Shown: positions 10,241 through 23,110, counted from the stretch's first letter. The stretch: DNA of 64,000 nucleotides from Laburnicola sp. R22_1 (GCA_014281115.1 JACONQ010000004.1:2542001-2606000), one strand, 5' to 3'. Made by a program: numbers and translations. Notes: generated by a model from the letters alone, not told the origin.

Positions 10241-13200
10241 TTTTAAAAAAACTTTTCTAATGTACCTTCTAGCGAGCTTAACTTTGTAACTTATATTGCT
10301 AGCCTAAAAATTATTATATACTAACACTAGATTGCCTTATTATAGTGGCTTTATTCTAAGAGTGCGCTAATTATTAAACTATTCCTTTCCTTATTCGCGC
10401 AGTTAGATAGTTTAGTTAATAGCTTCTTAGAGGTAATAATTACGCTTCTTAAACTACTTTACTCTAATAGCTAGGAGTTCTTTAGTAGTATAAACCTATT
10501 CCTATAGAAGTGTCTACTATATTAAAATGTAAAGTTTAATAGGAAGAATATATTCTCTTTTGTAGATTAGAAAGGCTAGTGTTCTGCCTATAGATCACTT
10601 TACTATAACCTAATTAGTCTATAGAGCTTTAGGTAGGTTCTAAATCTAGTCGCCCTTTATCTTCCGCAGTGCGCTAATAAGCTCTTAGTAGCCTCTTTCT
10701 ACTAGACCTTACCCTTATGGGTAATAAGCACTAGATACTACTTGTTAAATACTAAACTATTTAGCTAAGTTCTCTACTAAGCCTCTATTCTTTGGTCCTT
10801 CATCTACTAATAGGCAAAAAGGGATGCCCTACCTACTAAAGACGGATTCTTCTAAGAACTAGGCAACTATGGCTAAGTTAGCATTAGTAAGTGCTTTTGC
10901 TTTAGGCTATCTAGAGGTATAGTCCCTAGTAATAACTATATATTCCTTTCCTCCTTTACTTCTAGACATGTATACTATATCTACTATAACTTATTTCTAG
11001 ATTATGTCTATTCTCTATATAGGGTATAGTTTCTCTACTACCCTTCTAGTAGAATGCGTCTAATATTTAGCGTAAGTCTTAATATATTCCTTAACACTCT
11101 AGTACAAATTTAGCTAGTAGTAATATACTATAATCTTTCTCTAGGTGCCTTCTTATCCTTAATAGCCTAATTCCTTATAGAGTTGTTGTAGAATATCTAT
11201 CTATTAGACTAGGTTATCTACAACTCTATGTAGCGGCCTGTTTTCTATAATTTAATACTATAGTATGCCTCTTACAACCCTATACTTCTAAGCTTATAGC
11301 CTAATATGCCTTTAGTTTTTCTTAGATAGGCCTTTAGGCATAGATAGAGTTATAAACTAGGTTATAATATTGCGAAAGTGTTTAGTGTATAGGTTAAAGG
11401 GAATTTTAGATAGGTTATTTATAGCAGACTCCACGTATTCTATTTTTACTTTAGCCTTCTTATCTGCGGCAAAGGATGCAATACTAATATGTCCTAAATA
11501 CTTCTTAATAAAGTCCTTAATATCTTCTTTTGGCTGTTTAGAAGAAACCTAACCCTTTTACTATTTATATCTTAAGAGCGCATTAGCGACTATATTCTTA
11601 CGCTCTAAGATATAGTAGATGTTAAACTTCTAGAGCGTTAGAAGTACTAACTAGTAGGTTATTAAAGCCCTTAGTAAGTTAGTTGCGCTGCGATTTAGCT
11701 GGGCGATTAAGGTATAGAAGTTAGTTTTTATAATAAAGTATATTTTATAAATCTAGGATTAAAACTTTTTAAGTATAAGAAGAAGGGCTTTACACTTATA
11801 CTTCTCTAAATTCTAATTATGTTTACTTTAAGACTAAACACCTAATTTAAATTATACTAGATAAAGGAGACTATCTAGTCTATATTGCTATATTGCGGCT
11901 TCCCATCTAATTTTACTACTATCTACTAAGATTACCACTTCCTATAGTAGCTCTAAGTAGTTAATAGACACTAATACTAGGGCAGAAGTAATACTCTTCT
12001 TTAATTGCTATATTACTACATTCTCTATAATTCTCTAGTAGAACTCTATACCCTTATATAGTAGTATAAATAGTAGTATAGTAATCCTTATAAAGTTCTT
12101 AATCTAGATTTAATAGTATACACAAACTCTAAGAAAGATTCGAATATCTTTAGCGCAGTCGCAAGGCGGCCATTTAATAATCTTAGCCACTTTCTTTTAG
12201 AATAGATGTTAACTATCCTTATTAACTACGTAGCTAACTATGTCTATAGTAGCGTAGCCCTAGTTAGACTTCTTACCTAACATAGTGACGTCCACTAGTT
12301 CTATATCCGCTAGAATCTAATTAAGATTTATAAGGTATTTCGTAATATATTTATAAATTTCTTTCTTAAGTATCTCTCTATTATAGTTAGTCTTTAGGCC
12401 CTTTACTATAATATTGTCTATATAAGGCATATAATAAGAGGGAATCTAGTTATAAAAAATCTTTATAATAATCCGCATAAACTTAGCCACAGAATTAGTT
12501 ATTCCTATAGGTAACATATACTACTAAATAAGTCCTAGAGACGTGTAGAATATAGTTATAGCGCAGGAAAGTTTATAAAGGGTTACTTAGTCGTATCTAG
12601 AAAAGAAGTTAATAAAGAATATTATAAAATAACTAGTAAACTCTTTTAAGAACTTATTAGGGTTTAGGGGAAGATTGCCATCTTAGACTATAACACTATT
12701 AATGCGTTGGGCATTATTAATTAGTTAGTATTTTCTGTTCTTCTTCTTAACTAAAAACTATGAGTTACAATATAGACTCCTACTATACTCTAGCACGCCC
12801 TAATTAAGCCTCTGCTACACTATATTAATAACTATATTCCTAAGTTTTTAAGGAACTAGAAAGTGCGATTTCTTCTAAGCGACATAGTTAACTATGTGGA
12901 TCTTAACTAGTAGAGCTATATTAGGATGCACTCGCCCTAACTTAGTAAATTCAAAAGACAGGGCTAGTTTCCTTTAATATAGGACTTCTAGCAACATATC
13001 TCTTTTTTAAGGTAAGAGATTTAGGCCAATCTTTATTTCCGCAATCTGTTCTAGTATTAACTAATTGCCTCTTAGGAATTCTGCCCACTAGTTAAGGAGA
13101 TATTTATTAAATGGCTAAGGCCTAGTGTTAATCCTCTTTCGTTTTTTTATAGCCTCTTGCTTCCAGTCTAACTAGCCCTTAATATTCTAAGACTTAACGC

Positions 13201-14703
13201 CCGAGTTATGTATAGAGTTAACCTTCTTATTCTTAGTCTTATATATAGTGTTCACTTTAAAAGCCATTCTAGTTCTATTAATTATCTTTATCTATTCTGC
13301 CCAGAACGCGTTACTCTTAACCCTTATTGCCTTTTTAGACTCTATCTGTATAATTAGAGCCTAGAGGATCTTATTAACTTTTTTATTACAGTCTATTAAA
13401 TTAATAACTAGAAGTCCTTAGTTGTCTTAAATAATAATGCCACTGTCTATGTGCCTCCTAATTGTACCTTAATTAGCATAGTAGATAAAATTCTTATTTA
13501 GATCTATTACTAACTAGTTCTAGTTAGCGTCCTATACGAGCTATTTATTTCTATTCGCGATTTTCTCTTTGCAAGTTAGTACTGCCCAATTTAGTGCCTA
13601 CTTTTAGGCCCTTAGCCCTAATTCCTGCTTAAGCTTAATATTAGTCTTACTTATTATTAATATTAACCAATAGTAAAGCCACTACTCTAAGACTATATTA
13701 GCGCCAAGTTTTAGGTATTCTAGGTACTTAGAAATGCTGGCCCTAGCTACTACATTCCCTTAAAGTTTTCTATTGCCTTAGTAATAATTGCGCCTCTTAG
13801 GTTAAATAGATTAGCGTAAGTAACTACAAATCGTGCAGAGTAGAGCTTCTTATTATCCTATAGCTTATAGTAGGTCTTGCCATTGTTTTTATAGGAGAAT
13901 TTCGCCTTCGCGTCTGCTAAGAACGGGTTTCCTAGGATAATAGCGCTAGATAAGGACCTAATAATAAACAGTATTATTATAATAATAACCTGGCCCACTC
14001 TAATTAGGGCTTAGAACACAACATCTTAGAAATTCTTATAATTGCCATTTATAGTTATTAGTTTTACACTTTGCAATTAAGATAGCATAGATATAATCTA
14101 GAGGCCTATAGTATTAGTAGTACTAAGGTAGATAGTATTTAATTCCGCACCTATGTTAAGCAAGACACTTATTTAATACTTGTTAATCTGGTATATTACT
14201 TAGGAACAGTCTCTTTTTATGTGTTTAACCCCTAATTCTCTATTAAGATCCTTCCTATTAGTAGTAGTTATAGTTAATATCGCTTTGCTAAACTATACCT
14301 TTGTAATTAATACGCCTATACTAGCTGCCTAGTTTATCTATAGTGGTACTTAAGATAAATTTAGTTTATAAGGCCCGCAGCGAGTAACTACTCTATTCTT
14401 AAGCTTAACTAATATCTATTTAGAAACTTAGATTTTAGAGATACGTGCGCAGTTAGCGTGCCTAGCGTCTAAGTCTTTATTAGTTACTTTCTTTATAGTG
14501 GCGACTAGTGTCCGCAGCTAGTATAGGTCTCCTTTGCTAAAAGCATTCTTAAATATTATCTTTTTAACTTCTAGTATATTGCTAAGTACTTCTTAGACTA
14601 TTAGACTAACTCTAGCATTTATTACTTAGAACAATATATCTTTAGAACTGCCCACTAGGATATTAACTATTTTTTTTTGGCTGCGGAGATCTCCTTCCTT
14701 AGG

Positions 14704-14708
14704 GTTAG
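14704..14708. repeat. Target-site duplication GTTAG, left of copia
   Basis: GTTAG immediately before the left LTR, identical to 19869-19873 after the right LTR. Five bp is the usual size for Ty1/copia integration. Confidence 0.9.
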
Positions 14709-14872
14709 TATTAGATTTGAGCACTATTTGAGCTCATTAAGATGGGGGTCTAATAAATAAGATAGATGAATAGTTGTATTGTGTGTGTTCTGTGACTTAT
14801 TGGCTCGAGGTCTAATTTAGAGAGTGGAGCCGACCACATGCCCTTGTTTAGCAACACGGCTCTAATCTAACA
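14709..14872 (-). repeat. Copia 3' LTR
   Basis: 164 bp, same length as the other LTR and differing mainly by transitions. It shares GGCTCGAGGTCTAATTTAGA and GTGGAGCCGACCAC. Confidence 0.93.
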
Positions 14873-14899
14873 CACCCTCTTAGCTTAGGCTTATCCTTA

Positions 14900-17800
14900 A
14901 GCTAGACCCCTTGTAGCTGTCCTTTATTCTAGAGTAATAGCCTCTATCCTTTGTTCTAGCTTGTTAATTTGTACCTCCTTTCTGTTAAGATCCTTTGCTA
15001 TATTAACAAGTCCTAGTTAATTTAGAAACTTACTCTATTTGTTAATAGGAAGGGCCTTTGTGAGCCTATTAGCTATCATTTTGTTTAACTAAGTGTAGGT
15101 GACCCTAATCCTTCCTTGCGCTACCTCTTGCCTTAACTAATGGTTATAAATATCCATATAACAGAGTTTAGTATTAAGCTGCGTAGTCTCCTTAGCGACA
15201 AGCTGTATTGTCTGCTGGTTGTCGCATTTAATAGTAATTATTTAATCCGCAAGCTTAATCTAGAGCTTATTAAGTAGGCGTAATATAAATAGTGCCTTCT
15301 TAGCTACCTATAACAGGGCTAGTAGCTCGGCTTTAGTGGTGGATGTGGTAACAGTATCTTACTTGCTTGCTTTCCACATAATTAGCCCACTAAATAGTTT
15401 AATAATATATTCTTAAGAACTTTTTTAGTCTAGTGTATTGTCCGCAAACGAGGCATCGCTTGCTATCTTAAAACTATCTTCTCTACCTAGCTATAACGCC
15501 CTTGTGTGTGTTTCTTGGAGGTATAGTAGGACTTAATCGGCGGCATCTTAATATTGGCTGCTAGGGTTAGTGAGAAATCGTGCTAATTAGGAGAACGCGA
15601 AAGCAGTATCCGGCTAGGTAGTGACTGCGGCGAATAGGATTAATTTAACCTTACGTTAGTATCTGTTAATCTTAGATAGACTAGCAAAGCCTAATTGTGG
15701 AGTAAGCTTAATACTACTTATTGGGGTATTATGCCTAAGGCTTTAGTTATTAACTAGCCTGGTAATCTTGTTAATATATAACGCTTGTGAGAGCTAGATT
15801 TTTTATTATGGGCGATTCCTAAGAATCTTAACCCCTAGGAACTATTAGAGATCTTTTCCTCCTATAAGGGTGTACTTTTCTTGTAGCTGCTTAATAACTA
15901 GCTTAGCCTGGGGTTTGTTCTCCTATTTATAGGCAATAATAATATCATCTACGTAGAAGAAGATAATTACGCCTTATTTAATTATACAACAAGGTTTATA
16001 GGGTATACTAATAAGGCCTAAGCCTCGCAGTGTTAAAGTAAACTCTCTCTACCAGAGTAGTGGTGAGATCCGAAGTCCATATAGCGCCTTGTTAAGCTTT
16101 AGGATTGTCCTAGGTTTGTTGTAGCCTCGTGGCATCCTTATATATATATCTTAGTTAATCTTCGCGTAAACAAAGGCATTTGTGACGTTGTATTAAAGGA
16201 GCTCTAGGTTAAATCGCGCCGCAATTGCCATAAGCATGCGAAATAATTGTCTGGCCAATATTATCGCGTATATATCTTATGACGTAATATTTCTCTGTTA
16301 ATTGCCATAAACGACAAGGCGTGCTTTACACTTCTTAAGTTAGTAATATTTATTAAACTTATAGGTGTATACCTATATATAGTTAAGAATCTGTTCTCTA
16401 GTCAGCTTAATTATTTTAGCTAGTATTTTGGTCTAGGATCTTATATCCTAGTGACTGTTTAGGTGCTATTTCTTAGCTTCCTTAAACATATCGCATAGTG
16501 GATGTTCTTTAAGCTTATTGTGTTGGGAAGGTAGTATAGGCAACTGGCTCCTGTGTAGCTTTAATTCTTTAGAAAGTAATCTTTTTAACTGCGCCTTATC
16601 TAATGTTTTTCTATTAAAGTTTCCTGCGTTTCCTGCTTTAGTGCTAGCTATAAATGCTGCGGCCTATGGGCATATTATTGATAATAAGGGTTAGTGGTCT
16701 TTCACTTTATTTTTCTCTACTAGTAATTATACAAGGAGTGTCACTAGTGGTGGTGTAATTGGTGGAGTGGGATAAGTATAGTCCACTTTCCTACTTTGTT
16801 AATATCTAGGCTAGTCTTTATCCTGCGGGTTGTCTCGAATCGTCTTATCTTTATAGAACGACTCTGTCTCTAGTTTAGCTAGTTTAGCTATGGATAGTAG
16901 TTTAACTAATTGGACCTATGCGGCGATCTCTTTAAGGGTATTATGTATAAGGTTATCTATAAGGTCTTTTGTCTTTCTGCTAAAGATGCTGTCTTTGTTA
17001 AATATTATATTCTAGGTGCTAATTACTTTCCTGAGCGAGGGTATCTATATCCGAAAGATGTTGGAGGATCGGTATCCTACTAGATATCCAATCCACGCCT
17101 TTAGGTCGAGACGTTGTAGCCTGCTCTTGCCATAGTGGGTATTATCTGTTATTGCAAAAGCTTTGCACCTATATGCCTTAAGATAGGTTTAATCTGGCTT
17201 TTGTGATGCTGTAACCACTCTATTCTAGAAGGCCACTATTGTAAAGAAGACTTTGTATAGTGTTCTCTAGTGATTCGTATAGTTTGGCGTTCGATTATAG
17301 AGGTAGACAGCTAACCGGGTGATTTTTGGCCATATCTCCTATAGTAGGTTAGCATTAAGTTGCATTGCCTAGGCTTTGTCTTTTATTACACCCCCTAAGC
17401 GTTTAGCTCCCCTATTCTGTGCTTGTGTGTTAGGTGCTGAAGGCTTAATTGTAATCCCCTAGGCTGTGCACTATTAATTAACTTCTTGTTTAACTGTGAA
17501 TATTTTGTTGTCTACTTTAATTACCTTAACTATAAGGTTAAATTGGTTCTTTATAAACTTTGTAAAAGTGGCTAAAGTTTGGATAATAGATCGAGCTGTG
17601 CGATTGTCCTTAAAGTAGAAATCCCACATTAGTCCTGAGTATTAATTAGTGATTAGTATTTGACTCTTCTCTTTTGTTAAGCTGCCATCTTTGTAGCTGT
17701 GGAAGTCTATTGCGACTCGTTCTCCTGGTCCTTTATTAATTGGTTGTGGTGTTTGGCAGATTAACCTCTTAGATTTGGCTTGTTTGTAGGCGTCGCACTG

Positions 17801-19663
17801 TACTGTAGTAATGCCTTTAATCCGCACCCCCTTAGATTGCTGCACTAGGTGCTTGAGAGCACTAGGGCCTAGATGCCCTAGTTGCTTATGCTATCGCAGT
17901 GCGTCTGCCTTTTGCGGGGATCTCTTGGTGCGTGAGGTGATCCTGTAGGTGTGGAAGGTTTCCTGTTCTATTAGTTCTAGTTAGTATTCTAGAATCTATT
18001 AGTTGTAGAGCTCTTGCAGCTTAGTAATAACTATATTGTCTACTCGCTTTAGGCTTGTAGGTTCTGATTTGGTATCCTACTATAGCCCTTAACGCCGTAG
18101 TATCCTAAAAGACACTAGGTTGCATAGAAGGTCTGGGCAATAGGCCATATTGTTAAGGCGTAGTATCCGCCGTCCAGCCAGGCCCTTTAGTTTAAGGTGA
18201 ACCGTGCCATATTCTTTAATCTATATTTGTGTATTTCTAGCCCATATAAAGTCTCTAGGCGATGGAGGGCGAAATGAGACAAATTGATTGAGGTTGTTCG
18301 CGATGTGGCAGGTAGTGCCTGAATTAAGGATTGAGGAGTATTATAGTGAGTAGCTCGTAGAATTGAATTAATATAATGCCGCATTAAAGCTGGCTCGGAT
18401 AGTGGAAATTTTCCGTCCATCTAGTCAATTATTATTAATCTTAGGAGTAGGGATATGTGAATTCTTAATTTGTGGGGTTTAAGACCTTAGTCTCTTTACC
18501 TTCCTTATCTTCTCTTATAGATCTAAATTATTTCTAATTCTATATTATACTATGTCTGTAAAGCCAGGTTGTGGCCTAAACTACTCTAGTATATATTCTA
18601 AATATGCGTAGAAGTAGTCTTTTAGACTATGCCTTTGTCTATAAGTAGGGCATTTTCTGCCTTTAACTGCCGTTATATCCTCTATTAAGGACTGCTTAGA
18701 TATAGTACTTTGACCAAAGGATTGTTTTTGTTAAGATCTTCCCTGTCCACGTTGGTTATTTATGGAAGATGGCGCGTCTTTGGCAGCGTAAGAGGCGTCC
18801 CTATTAGTGCCTAGGGTGGATGCACCACTAGCAGCGAGAGATGGCTTACTAGTAGCAAAGGCGCCCCTATACTATTTGCCCTTAATTAGGTGGAGTATTG
18901 CTATATATTTTTAGAAGCGTTTTATTATCTCCTTCCTTATTATATCTGTGTCTTAGCGTCCAGTTTCTTAAAAGGACACGCCCTAGGTGGGGGCAGTCTT
19001 TATAATCGCAGTTAGGAAGTCCTTTATAGTATTATGGATTAATTGTACTTTAGCGACATTATTTGTCTCTACTTCTATAGCTGCCTAATTATACTTAGTT
19101 AGCCAGGTATCCTAGTTTAAGGATTGTCTTATTGGCTTAAGAGCCTGTAGGTATCGCGCTCTCGCCCTATCCCACTTGTCTTCCTTATTAACGCCTACTG
19201 TCTGCGTTAGAGATTTGATCTATTGCCAGATCTGCTCTCTAGGCTTATAGTAGTTACGTTGCAGGTGTTGCAACACAGTTAATTAGATATAGATAACTAC
19301 TTTCTTAAGACTTGTTCTCTCCTCTTAGTATTCCTTATCCTTAATCTTATAGTCCTTAAGCTGTATCTTATAGAACTTAATGTCCTCCTTATATACCTTA
19401 AGGCCTAAATTTAATAGCTCTAATGGGCGTGTTGGAGGGTTTTGTTGATTGTCGTTGTTTACGCGGATAATTGGCTAGTAACTCGCTATTTCTGGCAGCG
19501 ACGGCAGTATCGGCTTTTCGCGTGGGAGTTTGGCTCCATCTGGACTAATAATGGGCCATATATCCATTAGCTTGTATCGCGCTTTTAGCTGCAGCAGCCG
19601 TGGTGTATAATTAGTGTAATTGGTTAACACGATTGTTGAGTCGCGGAGTGTTAATAGCGACAT
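14900..19663 (-). pseudogene. Copia Gag-Pol polyprotein with premature stops
   Basis: Single polyprotein reading on the minus strand from ATG 19663 (MSLLTLRDSTIVLTNY). Order: Gag (19663-about 18700); a knuckle-like CPTYRQRHSLKDY near 18625-18665, where Tyr replaces the expected Cys; the GAG-pre-integrase region with LAGRRILRLNNMAYCPD near 18180; integrase with GERVAIDFHSYKDG near 17700; reverse transcriptase with intact box FYVDDIIIAYK at about 15945-15956 and LNKALYGLRISPLLW; and RNase H near 15450-15150. Stops are almost all TAG/TAA in place of Gln codons, so open blocks of 60-77 codons survive. Length and order fit the Ty1/copia family. Catalytic residues in reverse transcriptase are preserved, but translation is blocked. 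Confidence 0.9.
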
Positions 19664-19704
19664 TGTCTTTTCTTAGGGTTGATTAAGGTAGTGAGACTCT
19701 TAAT

Positions 19705-19868
19705 TGTTAGATTTGAGCACTATTTGAGCTTATTGAGATGGGGATCTGATAGATAAAATGGATAAAAAGTTGTATTGTGTGTGTTCTGTGACTTGTTGGC
19801 TCGAGGTCTAATTTAGAGGGTGGAGCCGACCACGTGCCCTTGTTCGGCAACACGGCTCTAATCTGATA
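19705..19868 (-). repeat. Copia 5' LTR
   Basis: 164 bp, start TGTTAGATTT and end TCTGATA (CA to TA change). The Gag ATG lies 42 bp inside. GTTAG follows directly at 19869-19873. Confidence 0.93.
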
Positions 19869-19873
19869 GTTAG

Positions 19874-21935
19874 ATCTAAGATATTATTAGGCCCACGCAT
19901 CTCCACATCTTCTATGCCTTCTATTAGAAAATCTTATTTTAGAAAAGATACCCACTTTATTCTTTTTCTATTCTTCTTCTTATTATCCTTTCTCTTATAA
20001 ACTGCGGGGATGCCTTATTTAAAAACTTTAATATTCGCGATTATTTCTACCTTTAGCGATTCTCTAAGACTTAGTTAGGTTATTAGGGCGTTTAAGCTCG
20101 CAGCTTATAGTTCGCATAGTAGATTTAGGAATTAAACTATTGCTAGTGTGTCTTTGTCTAGAATAGCTTGCTTTCTCTAAGCCGCTTTAAATTTCTCTTT
20201 AAAGGGAAGGCTAGGTGCTATTATTTTATTAAACGCGAACTGGCTACTATTAGCTTCTATAACTAATTTTACCTAGTAAGTTATTGCTCTTGTCGCGGCT
20301 CCCTAACTCTAAGACATCCACAGAGCCTCCTTTATTAATCTGTCTATCCGCCACTTATTCTATACTAGGCAGATTAGCATTTAGTTCTGCTTGCCCCTAG
20401 CGTCAATACGTTGAATTTCGCCCTAATTATTGTTTAGTTAGCTCTACTAGACCCTTCGCAATTCTGTGTTATAGTATACCTATTTATTATTCTTAAGTGA
20501 ATTTCTCTCCTCGCATTTTCTATTTGTAATAATATAGTCCTTCCTATATCTAAAGTATTCTTTAAAATAGTTGTCTTCTTACTATATTAGGTCTATTACT
20601 ACCATAGCTATGTGTATATTAACTTGCATTAGCGCTACTATATAGGCCTAAGACTAGATTAGTGCGTAGTACTAGGACTATTATAGTACTATCTACTTCA
20701 GAGCCTACTTTACCCTTATGGTGATTTTTTAGTAGATAGCTAGGTCCGATAGAATCTCTATCTCTTAAGAGTCCTAGTTCTAAACCAGAACATTCTAAAG
20801 CCTTATAGTCTTAAGCCTTTTAGTTAGCTCGTCCACTTCGTATTAAGAGATAATTAAGCCTAGGGTTACTTGCGTACCTAAAGCTCCTTATAGTCTTACT
20901 TATTAGAGGTTTAGATTAAGTCTAGTAGGTTAGAAAACACTCTATAGCATTAGTAGTAGTTATGACTTAATAGTCTAAGATAGTATTAGCGCTTAAATTT
21001 AATATGTTAGATCTAGTATATATTCTTCTAACTAGATTTAAGCCCTACTTAAAAGCCATCTCTTTATTGTGTTAAAGTTAAGCTCTATAGGTCTCTATAT
21101 TAACTAGTTGTTCTTTATTAGGATATTGCCCACTAGCTGTTTGCTTAGGCCTTAAATAAGAAGTATACCCTTTTAGATTTCTATAACTATGCCTACCCTT
21201 AGGCATTTTCTAAACCTAATTACAAACTAGTCTAGAAAATTATAGATATTAAGGTTTGTTATTACTTAACACTGCGCTAGCCACGCCTTAATACTTTCTT
21301 TATCTTCTTAGTTTAGGCCTAATTCTAACTCTACCAACGCCTACGCATAGCCACCCATAGCTTCTGCCATACCCCTTCTTCTTCTACCTTAGAGTATTCT
21401 AGCATTAAGAAGTTAAGCATATTCTAGATCTCTTGGCTGCAATATTCCTTAACTCTAATAATCTTATTTTTCTTAGAGTACTAGTAGTAGTTCGCGTGTT
21501 TTTTATAGTCTTAAAAAACTAGGTTATATTGTCTTCTACAAAGTGCAGCTCCTTGCCTAAGAATAGATTAGGTTCTATAATAAGGCTCTGTACTAGGTTC
21601 TACTAGGTAGCTTTATTAGTAAGGGATTATAGGGCTATTACTATTTGCGCTATAAGGGCATTACCGTCTTTAGCTAGCTAAGGTAGTATTAGTGCTTTCC
21701 CTTTAGATTCTTGTAAGGAGCTTTCTATAAGAGGCAAAGACCCTCTAGCGGGTGTATAGATACCCATATTAGTTAAGTTTATTATCTCTGCACAACTAAT
21801 AGCCTAAGGAGATTTTAGACTTAGGTTCTTACACTTCCTAAGTGCTAGGACGTTAAGGAACTCACGCATCTCGCCGTGATTTGGGCCCTCTAACTAGAAT
21901 TGCTAATAGTTATTTAGTCTTCTAGTAGCAGACAT
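19874..21935 (-). pseudogene. G1 Gag and proximal region
   Basis: Minus-strand frame starting at ATG 21935 with MSATRRLNNY and running through stops that fit Gln/Trp codons. Early legible stretches are LEGPNHGEMREFLNVLALRK and EIINLTNMGIYTPARGSLPL. Its position just inside the leader and before protease makes it Gag. No zinc knuckle was clearly located. The frame is interrupted at 19873 by the copia and resumes at 14703 toward the protease. Confidence 0.7.
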
Positions 21936-22961
21936 TATTATTACTAGTTATTTGGTTAGTTTTTTAGGTAGTTAGAGTTAGTATTCTGATTTTTCTTTTT
22001 TGCTTCTGTTTCTGCCTTCGCGCACCTATACTTATTATTATCTCTTAGCTTTTTCTAACTCTATCTTAGTTTTAGGTTCTGAGGGTAATACGGTGTCTAG
22101 CTTTAGTCCTTTCCTTAGTCTAGATCTGGGTGCCCTAGTCTATTCTTAGTTCTTATCTATTTATAATTGCTTAGTTATCTAGTCCTAGTGGGATAATTTT
22201 AGCTCTAAGCGTCTTTTAGCGCCTAGTTCTAACTACTTCTTAATCTAGACTTCTATTTTTATTCTATTTCTATACTCTTTATGCCTAGGCCTATACTCTA
22301 CGCATAATATTATGTGTATGCTAGGGTTATTATTTTTTATTATTTGTTCCTAGAGGCTCGATGTTCCAACTCTAAGAGTCGCTTAGTGCCTAGTTCTAGT
22401 TGTTTCCTAGTCTAGGTCTTAGTCTAGTCCTAGAGCCCACGCTCTATGCATAATTTATGCATATACTAGGGTTATTAGTATTTGTTATTTATTTCTAGAG
22501 GCTTAATATTCTAACTCTAAGAGTTGTTTAGTGCCTAGTTCTAGTTATTTTCCAGTCTAGATCTTAGTCTAGTCTAGTGCTGATCTAGTCTAGTCTAGTT
22601 CTAGAGCCTATGCTCTATGCCTAATTTGTGCATATACTAGGGTTATTAGTGTTTATTACTTGTTATTTATTTCTAGTAGTGCGATTTAATAAGGGCTAGT
22701 ATGAGAGCTAATTAAAGCTTAGGTTGTATTTCTATTTTAAGGTTAGCGCTATGCTTAGTTGCGCCTAATTTCGTCCCTAAGTCTCTTTTAGAGTTTCTTT
22801 CTATCCCCAGTATGCGCTATTCTACACACCACTGCGCGTCGCTATTATTCTATCTTATCTTTTTCTTAGGCAATACTACTTATTTATATTAGAGTACTAA
22901 TGCAATAGCCTTTCTAAGGTTAAGGTTTTAGAGGTTTGAGTTGCGGGTTAGTTGTTAATTT
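21936..22961 (-). other. G1 5' leader between LTR and Gag
   Basis: About 1 kb untranslated leader. The primer binding site should lie just inside 22961; I could not match it to a tRNA. Much of the leader is taken by a tandem repeat (22209-22680). Confidence 0.6.
22209..22680. repeat. Tandem repeat of about 130-175 bp, three copies, in G1 leader
   Basis: Units begin near 22209, 22387 and 22516. Each contains GCCTAGTTCTA, a CTCTATGC/CTCTACGC block, CATATACTAGGGTTATTA-type sequence and TTCTAGAGGC with CTAACTCTAAGAGT. Spacing differs because the first unit is longer. No coding sense seen. Confidence 0.78.
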
Positions 22962-23110
22962 TGTGGAAGAACCTAGTTCTAATTAAGACTTAGTAGAAAG
23001 ATAGATTAAGTTGTATGTGCTAGAAAAAAGAAACCGCCTATTAAATCCTTAAGAGCTAATTGGACACCGGCTTACCACGTGACCCGTGTAGTGAAGTTTA
23101 TTCCACTATA
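22962..23110 (-). repeat. G1 5' LTR
   Basis: 149 bp beginning TGTGGAAGAACC and ending TTCCACTATA on the plus strand. This copy keeps more CA/TG than the left LTR. ATAC follows at 23111-23114, matching the left flank. Confidence 0.9.

Larger units (their letters stand above)
9269..10262. mobile_element. Mariner-like MITE nested in G1 integrase region
   Basis: 994 bp bounded by TIRs CATCAGGAAAAATTTT and, reversed, CATTAGAAAAGTTTT, with TA on both sides (9267-9268, 10263-10264). Removing it rejoins the G1 integrase C-terminal frame (LARRY|QGLFRIRAM), which confirms the boundaries. No transposase ORF is present; the middle is AT-rich. Both ends carry GC-rich minisatellites, with many CA/TG retained, so the element is far less RIP-affected than its surroundings. 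Confidence 0.82.
8850..14703 (-). pseudogene. G1 Pol, distal part: protease, reverse transcriptase, RNase H, integrase
   Basis: Read on the minus strand with TAA/TAG tolerated. An aspartic protease motif LLNIGAELNTI lies near 14160 (family DTGAE-like). Reverse transcriptase has the active-site box as YIDN at about 12412-12425, followed by VKGPKTNYNREI, the VKGP form seen in a subgroup of fungal gypsy elements. RNase H follows near 11900-11400. The integrase core at about 11250-10400 includes VDEGPKNRGLVE and a SAYYP..GLVERGY..LI block (family SAYHPQ.NG..ERGHQ.L). The C-terminal part continues beyond the MITE to about 8850. Catalytic Asp to Asn and dozens of stops show it is dead. Confidence 0.85.
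14709..19868 (-). mobile_element. Complete Ty1/copia LTR retrotransposon, lightly RIP-affected, nested in G1
   Basis: 5,160 bp with two 164-bp LTRs (14709-14872, 19705-19868) starting TGTTAGATTTGAGCAC-like and ending AATCTAACA-like, giving TG...CA termini with short inverted repeats. Flanked by GTTAG on both sides. A purine-rich tract (14873-14890, AAGAGGGTG on the minus strand) precedes the 3' LTR. It keeps many CA/TG dinucleotides and long open stretches, unlike G1 around it, so it inserted after most RIP of G1 or passed fewer RIP cycles. Confidence 0.95.
4665..23110 (-). mobile_element. G1: large Ty3/gypsy LTR retrotransposon, with two nested insertions
   Basis: Two direct LTRs of 149 bp bound the element; flanks show a 4-5 bp duplication (ATAC). 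Polypurine tract next to the left LTR and Gag start near the right LTR show minus-strand orientation. Removing the copia (5,165 bp) and MITE (about 1 kb) leaves about 12.3 kb, long for a fungal gypsy. Order on the minus strand: LTR, 1-kb leader with tandem repeat, Gag, protease, reverse transcriptase, RNase H, integrase, a third long ORF, polypurine tract, LTR. Confidence 0.9.
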
